A stretch of 64,000 bases of DNA from Adiantum capillus-veneris (Eukaryota > Streptophyta > Polypodiopsida > Polypodiales > Pteridaceae), in assembly GCA_014529385.2 (NCBI GenBank), contig CM043951.1, positions 108,972,469 through 109,036,468 on the forward strand. The letters are read 5' to 3'. Position numbers and translations under genes: made by a program. Shown piece by piece: positions 57,924-64,000 of this stretch (its first letter is position 1; every line of letters starts with the position of its first letter). Under the pieces are notes generated by a model. The model made no database searches. It was not told where the DNA came from and saw only the letters and a program-made list of their open reading frames with translations.

Positions 57924-60367
57924 GTGTGGGAGTTCTCTGGTCAGTACAAGTGGCCAGCTCTCCAGCAAGGATGGGCCCTATAGCATACTGTGACGCCACA
58001 GTGATTCGGTTCTCAGCAGATCCATGGAAACTCTCACCACCGATGCTCACTACTCGGACTGCATCCTCTTCAAACTAGGCCTTTCAAGTTCCACAAATGA
58101 CTTTCTCAATGAAAGGGAGTATGGAGACCTTTGAAATCGAGCAAGCAGGTCTGGGAACAGACGTTGGAGCTGTCAGCCCATGAGGGCGGCACTATAATTG
58201 CAAGCCCCTGGCTAATTCGCATCCGGCGCTCTGCTGCCCTCTACCCCCGCCTCACCTCAGCCTTAGACGTCCCAACAGATGCACATGATGTAGCCTAAGC
58301 ATGAGCATGGGATGTCATTAGCGGCACTGGCCTGCACCATTTGTTTGTGCATGCAAACCGGAGATAAATTCCCACCATGCAGCACTTCGGCCCCAACTTA
58401 GATCGACAACCCTTAGATCCGCTGCAGTCCTCTATGCCAAACAGTGGCGCACAACAGGGATACTTTCCTACGACTTTAAAAATCTTCATTTTATTTTGTA
58501 TCCAGACGTTGTAATCGACCCACCAAGATTGTATCATTGATCTCATAGTCGTTTTGGCCTTTTTGAAGATAGAACTTTGAAGAATCTTTGATCCTGATAT
58601 CTCATGACTCTAGTCCGTGGTCCAAAACCATCTTTGAATAGACAATGAAAGTGGACTCATATCTCATAGTATACTGAACAATGAACAATTCCATATGTAA
58701 TGTAACTCTATGTTTGGCTCTATATGGCATAGCTGGCAAATCCTAGCCTCTGGTAATATTCCACCCCTCCCCTTGTGTTACTGATTATGGCAATTGTCGC
58801 AACAAGACATTTAACCTCATAATGGTTGACTACCCATCGTGACGTTGTTTTTCTGCATCAAACACTTACTCTATGCTCCATCATCACGTATATACAGATC
58901 CTAACCTCACGCAAGCTCCTTCATCACCACCCACGGTGTATTTGTATCGTTTGGCCTCTTCCTAAGAGACAGGCCGCCACATCCAACTTCTCTGTTATAG
59001 ATGCTTGCAAGTATACGCATTAGTCAGTACTTATAGCACTTGCAACTCGCCTTGCAAATACGGCTCGTGTCCAAAGAATAAGCCGCTTGATCGAATATGC
59101 TTGCCTTTCAGTGATTAGTTAATGAAATTTCCAATTTTCTAGAGAATTTTTGAGCAGCAAAGCAATTTCTTGTAGTTTAATCACATACTCAATGTATTAA
59201 CATTTTAAAATCCATCAATGATAAAATTGATGCAAAGTTAGGATTGTTTACCAATAAAAGGGGGCTCAAATTGACTCTGCAATTTGTACTATAGGCAATT
59301 GATGTAAACTATCACCCACTTTTGGCATTAACACCTGTTTTTATAGGCCATTACTTAAAGATCCTTATAGATCAATTTGTTCGACATAGTTTCTCTTTAA
59401 CCTTCAAATTCCTCATTAAGGACTTTCAAGTGTTTATACATACTTGCCTTCATCTAACACAAAATCATCTTTAGTGCTTTGTCTTTGAGAAGTCCTTTTG
59501 CAGATGAAGCCCACTACAATGCTATCATATCGAAGAACCTTCAGGTATGAAATTTTTCATTGCATTTCAATAATATACTTCTAGTAATCTCTCTCTATCG
59601 TCTTTGATCTACTTTGATTCATAACTCGAATCTTAGATTAATGTCAATTGTCAGCACCTCTCGTAGCACATGATTTTCGCATCCTTTACTCTTTCTAGCA
59701 ATCTCGTTCTCATTATACTTTCAATTGGTGAATGCCTTTATTTAGCACGGGCTAGCACAAAAAAAAAATTACCTGTTCATTTAGGGTTCATCAGAATCAA
59801 CAAATGTAATACTGAGGCTCTTTTTGCAAATTCATCCAGTTATAGCTAGGCTATACCATATGATCTTCTCTGTGATTCCGTTCATCGATTCAAGTTGTCA
59901 ATTGTCATGCATTCATAAGTCATCTTAAAATTTGTTGCACTTATAAAACAATGAAGATTTTCTTGTTTTTTTCCTCTTCAAATGGCTCATTGCTTTTAGT
60001 GCTTTATTTTTTAAAAAAGTTTTGCAGATAATCTAAGTACAATGTTCTCTTATCAAAATCTAGATATTCTCATACCCCTATAGATACCCAGCACCGTTGC
60101 AGTAGACAATTTTTTTTCGGATGCTCCCTTACTTGTTAATGTTATGTTGCAAAATCCATTGTTTCTAATGTCATGGGCTCTCCTTTCTTTGATTGGACTC
60201 TTACTGAGTGACTTGTCATACCCCTACTTACATGAGCTCAGTTCGTATGCGATGACAGCTAACATTTGGTACATGCTTCCACATTATAGTATATTCCAAT
60301 TTCATATCAAATAGATCATTTATTTGTCACTTTTTATGCGATGTCTAGTCCATTGGTCACAGGCACA

Positions 60368-60565
60368 CAGATTCGCCGATTTAGGTAGTGTGTCAATGCT
60401 CATCTAGTGCAGATTCGCCGATTTAGGCAGCACAACAGCAAACTACAGATTCATGCTTTTTGAACTTATATCAAATGCAGATTCGCCGATTTAGGCAGCA
60501 TTAGTGCAGATTTGCCGATTTAGGCAGCACGTCTTATTGGTGTAGACTCGCCGGTTGAGGCAACA
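60368..60565 (+). repeat. five dispersed copies of a 23-bp motif in L2
   Basis: CAGATTCGCCGATTTAGGCA or close variants start at 60368, 60410, 60478, 60507 and (diverged) 60542. Spacing is irregular (about 30-70 bp). The copies lie 0.4-0.6 kb before the L2 3' LTR. Confidence 0.85.
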
Positions 60566-61001
60566 CCGATCACAAAATCATGCTGCAGTGGCTGGCCACC
60601 ACTGTAACTGGTATGATTTTGTTACCCGGGTACATAATGAAAGTGATTTGGATTTGGACTTATATTGTGGAATTGGAATTGGATTGGGATTTGGTATCTG
60701 CTGATTATTACGACAGTGTTTATGTGATGAGACTTGACATTATGAGATTAATGATGAGTGTGACCAATGATATCCTGATTCATCAGGGTATGACATATAC
60801 TCCTTATTCTAGTGGTATGGGACACTAGAATAGGTAGTATGTGGATGACAGCAGGCATAAGCTAATGTTGTTTAGTTTCATAAATTTTTCTTTTATTATG
60901 TGATGTTTTTGACACAACATACTAATCACTGTTTTTGACAAGTATTGTTTGCAGATTTTTATATTCGCAACTGAGGACAGTTGCTTTCCAACGGAGAGGT
61001 A

Positions 61002-61489
61002 TGTTATAGAAATGATATTTTATGATTTTATTACAGCTGACATGTGGAAAAGACTAGGCCCAGCTTGGCCTATGCAAATGTATTTGTATATCATGTACAT
61101 TTTATTATTCAAGTGCTCTTTTATGAGCTTTGGCCAATTATGACCGGCCGGACAGTTTGTAACCAATTTGACCATTCAAGAAATCTATTTAACAAATACG
61201 TGCAAGAGGGAAATGGTCACTCTTGCACGGGGGGAGATTGAACCCAGTGTTTGCGTTGTTCTTCTCTCCTCTTCCCTCTTCTCTCTCGCCGTGCCGGCGT
61301 AGCACTCCGCTCTAGGAGGTGCACCTGCACGCGCTCTCTTGCTCTCTGTCGCTCTCTGTCTCTCTCTATTTGTGTTGTGCTCAATTATGGATTTGTGCGA
61401 GTCGACAGGTACGTAGATTTAGTCGTTTATGTCTTGCTATGTGCTATTTTCTAGTATTTTGCAGGGCATCCAGGCTTCTAGATGTAGCA
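61002..61489 (+). repeat. L2 3' LTR
   Basis: The 488-bp partner of 55769-56256 is followed by the target duplication GTTGT. Confidence 0.92.
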
Positions 61490-61835
61490 GTTGTTTCCCC
61501 TTCCCCCCTTCTCTTTCTCCTGCTTTCATGTCCCTCCTCGGTGCTGGCTGTGTGGAAGTGTGTGCCCCCCTGGATCGATGGTGTTTTGAGTGAGAGAGTG
61601 AGATTGAGTGGTGGTGTGCATGTGTAAGGGTGGAGACAGGCAGGGGTAGTAGGTGTATCTTGTGTGGTGGTTTTGTGGAGTATGTGAGCAGTGGCAATTG
61701 AGCAGGCGGTGGTCTGCTAGTGTTAAGTGTTTCTTTGAAGGTGTTTTCCGAGAGGATAGGGGTGCTGTGAATACCCTGAGCTATAGAGAGGCCCTTTTGT
61801 TTGTGCTGGGCGTGTTCCCCCATTCCTCCTCTCCA
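61490..61835 (+). repeat. G2 3' LTR, part 2
   Basis: The sequence from GTTGTTTCCCC to CCTCTCCA matches 48136-48480. It completes the G2 3' LTR after L2. Confidence 0.85.
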
Positions 61836-63806
61836 CTGATTGCGACAGATGAGCACAAATCCTGCGCATAGGCAGGGGTGTTTTGTTTCCTTAACTTGCC
61901 TTTTAGTTGATTCAGCGTAGGATCTCCCAGAGATCCACTCTTTTTGTGATTTTTCCAAGATCGTAGGAACATATTACTCCTCTAGCGCCTACTTATCCTT
62001 GCTGGCACTGGCCATTCTTGCCGGGTGCGGATGTTTCTAAATTTAGCCAACCCTCTCTCATCGACACACAAAAATTTCAGCGCTAGCTGCAAGGAGAATT
62101 ATCGACAGGAATCTGCAAGTGATTGAGTAAGGCAGTAGGTGAGGTTCACTTTCCTGCACTCAGAGCGATAGGTACCAATTGTTGTTTCGTGATACGAATT
62201 GTTGTTTCCTGTTTGTGCTTTTGCAGGCACTCCATCACAGAGAGGGAGCACCAATGCCTCGGCCTATGCTAAGGGATTCTGGAACGGTCTGTAGAGCTTC
62301 ATGCTCTAGGAACAGACGAAAACCGAATTGAGAGCTTGTGTCTCGGGAATTCTTCTTAAGGAAGGAACTGACCTTTGAGTCGGAAGATCTAGAACGAAGG
62401 GGTGACTCTGATTCTTGTGCTTGTAAAAAGATTCTCCCTAATAACGATTCTCTTTAAGGGAGGGGACCAACTTATCTTTTGGTCCCAAATACTGTGTCGA
62501 TCTTCTCTCTCATCTCTTTTGAGTTGAAAGATTATTTATTTTCAGCTTGTTGACTATTCGTGTGCGCTTCCGTTGTGAGCGGGATGGAAACACACACAAC
62601 GCCTCTATAATGACCCGACACACACTCTTGGGATGATACACACACACATTATGGGGCACCACTCGGCTTACACAACCAGCCTGGCCGAGACAGGAAACAC
62701 ACAGACGGAGTGAGAAGAGAGAGATTTCCCACTTGCCCACTCAACACTCACACATACACACTCACACGCACACTCTCAATTCAGCTCAAAGGAGGCAAAT
62801 TGCTGTTGTTTAGACTCAATGAAGCTCAGCCCAACACCAATGGGGCAAATAGTTTACACAGTATTGAGGAAATACACCAGATACAACCACAAAGTTAAGC
62901 AGAGGCTTCACTCACCGGAGAAGATTACACAGAAAAACAGCAGAAAATCTGTGAGGAATTTGGCAAAATGGACAGCGCATTGCATCCGGAACGCCCAAAA
63001 ACCCCACTCTACAATGTCACAGTGCTCAAATCCGACCTCGGATGAGCAGTTTAGGGCCAAAAAATGCTCCAAAAACAACAAAAACACACTTGCGACTGTT
63101 CCTCCTCTCTTCTCCACGTTTTTTCTGGTCTTCTCCCAGTTTTTTCAGTTCCCACACTTAGCTTTATTAGTTGGGCACCCGTGGCCTTTTAGATGACCTC
63201 AAACGGACCCCGAACAGGCCAAAAATTGACCTCGCAGTGCATAGTTGTCACCTTTTTGCATCATCCGCACACCTGGCACTCAGTTTTTCCAAATAATGCA
63301 TCCCGCAACCACGTGAAGTGGCCCCAAAAAGTGGTCCTCATGATGACCTTTCTGCATAAGTATCACAAGAAAACACCCACGTCATGTCCATACTTCTCCG
63401 CGTGCAAGTATTGACCCCGTTCAACCTCCTGACGCCACTCGATGCCATCTGACGCACCTGCTTACCTCATGTCGTCGGCCCGCGAATAGCTTCCTCGAGA
63501 AGTTTTACGCGCTACCAACTCCTCCTTATTGTAGAAACAAACAGAGTGGTACTGGTAATAGTGAAAATCGATGCACTATGTACACCCTGTCCTACCTGTA
63601 CACAGTGGTACTGGTAATAGTGAAAATCGATGCACTATGTACACCCTGTCCTACCTGTACACATGTGGGCCCCACGTAACCACCTGGCTATGGAAAATGG
63701 GCAAACCTTTATTTGATTCACCATGCATGTATATGTTCATATGCGCAATCCCTTGCTCCAAAAAACTCCTGACATAATTTGCCCATCCCCTAGCCTGCTA
63801 GATCAT
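61836..63806. other. flank of G2 and probable LTR region of G3, no gene
   Basis: No coding region is recognised. On the minus strand, CTAGGGGATGGGC near 63785-63795 looks like the purine tract downstream of the G3 ORF, and TGTCAGGAG at 63774 downward may be the start of its 3' LTR. The other LTR edge was not found. Confidence 0.4.
63545..63663. repeat. perfect 59-bp tandem duplication
   Basis: The unit AGTGGTACTGGTAATAGTGA... starts at 63545 and 63604. Both copies look identical. It lies in the presumed LTR of G3. Confidence 0.93.
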
Positions 63807-64000
63807 TCATGATCAGCAGCAGCAAAGAGAGATATGAGACTCGCCGCATCACAGGTCTCCTCATCCCTCACCAACACTTCTTGATCCACAGACAGCTCAT
63901 CTTGCTCCACCATCATCAATCTAGCATGATACAATTTAAGACGCAATCCATTTACCCTTGACTTATGTAGAACACCATCCAGGTTAGCCAGCTGATATGT
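63807..64000 (-). CDS. G3: C-terminal end of a Ty3/gypsy polyprotein (partial)
   Basis: The frame enters at the window edge as TYQLANLDGVLHKSRVNG, then LRLKLYHARLMMVEQDE, and ends in TGA at 63807-63809. It matches the post-integrase block of G2 (TYQLVRENGKLLRNRVNG, LELYFES) in order and spacing. It should therefore be the extreme C-terminus of another gypsy pol on the minus strand, extending past base 64000. No stop interrupts the visible 64 codons. Confidence 0.75.

Larger units (their letters stand above)
56270..61001 (+). other. L2 interior, no gene
   Basis: I find no gag, protease, RT or integrase motif on either strand. Small open frames inside are mostly microsatellite shadows. CT tracts lie at 57391-57446 and 57833-57921. 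A cluster of a 23-bp motif lies at 60368-60565. Confidence 0.7.
55769..61489 (+). mobile_element. L2: 5.7-kb coding-free LTR element inside the G2 3' LTR
   Basis: LTRs 55769-56256 and 61002-61489 are both 488 bp, begin TGTTATAGAAAT and end TGTAGCA. Target duplications GTTGT are perfect (55764-55768 and 61490-61494). TGGTATCAGAGC (tRNA-Met site) lies at 56258-56269, and ACGGAGAGG before the 3' LTR is a possible purine tract. The 4.7-kb interior has no domain or long ORF, only CT microsatellites and short repeats. Excision restores the G2 LTR sequence exactly at TGTC(A/G)TTGTTTCCCC. It is a second non-autonomous element in the window. Confidence 0.93.
46112..61835 (+). mobile_element. G2: Ty3/gypsy element with two RNase H regions, 3' LTR split by L2
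   Basis: The 5' LTR is 46112-48480 (about 2.37 kb). The 3' LTR is 53856-55768 plus 61490-61835, interrupted by L2. Gag, protease, RT, RNase H, a second RNase H and integrase are all present in order (48559-53692). A purine tract GAGGGGGCTGGG lies at 53841-53852. LTR length differences come from a 98-bp duplication, a poly-C run and small changes. The 5' LTR appears to start CG instead of TG (one change). No clear target duplication is seen. The primer site is uncertain: TGGTGCCCCCACGGAGG begins at 48486, but the LTR end may be off by tens of bases. A second RNase H is known from Tat-type gypsy elements. Confidence 0.88.

Overview
The window reads as plant nuclear DNA made almost entirely of nested and decayed transposable elements. 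It has Ty3/gypsy and Ty1/copia elements primed by plant-type tRNA-Met or tRNA-Asp sites, a hAT transposase relic, long (GA/CT)n tracts and one spliced host gene with canonical GT-AG introns. A large, repeat-rich genome is implied. A fern or other non-seed vascular plant is my guess; nothing here fixes the species. I see no rRNA, tRNA, CRISPR or bacterial feature.

Layout. (a) 755-12893, minus strand: a host gene with a coiled coil and a RING-like Cys/His cluster, at least five coding segments. It is split by NA1, a 9.0-kb LTR retroelement at 3780-12783 with target duplication ACCAA, and its reading frame continues across the insertion. NA1 has near-identical LTRs and one intact 1726-codon gag-protease ORF, but no reverse transcriptase, RNase H or integrase. 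(b) 13505-18733: a broken copia gag and leader, a block of ~70-bp repeats, a hAT/DUF659 transposase pseudogene and a CT tract. (c) 18931-22240, minus: the gag end, leader, primer site and part of the LTR of a gypsy element. (d) 24430-28060: a ~63-bp minisatellite split by a probable 2690-bp solo LTR. (e) 31650-33090: a large inverted repeat, about 80% identical between ~540-bp arms. (f) 33728-43989: a second copy of the copia leader, interrupted by copia element C1 (minus strand). C1's pol gene is in turn interrupted by L1, a coding-free LTR element at 36245-40808. (g) 46112-61835: a gypsy element (G2) with two RNase H regions and several nonsense codons. Its 3' LTR is split by another coding-free LTR element, L2, at 55769-61489. 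(h) 63807-64000, minus: the C-terminus of a further gypsy polyprotein.

The elements form a readable insertion history. L1 lies in C1, which lies in the older copia leader. L2 lies in G2. NA1 lies in the host gene and the solo LTR lies in the minisatellite. Three large elements (NA1, L1, L2) lack pol and would need enzymes from elsewhere. All boundaries and splice sites were read by eye; no alignment or database search was run.
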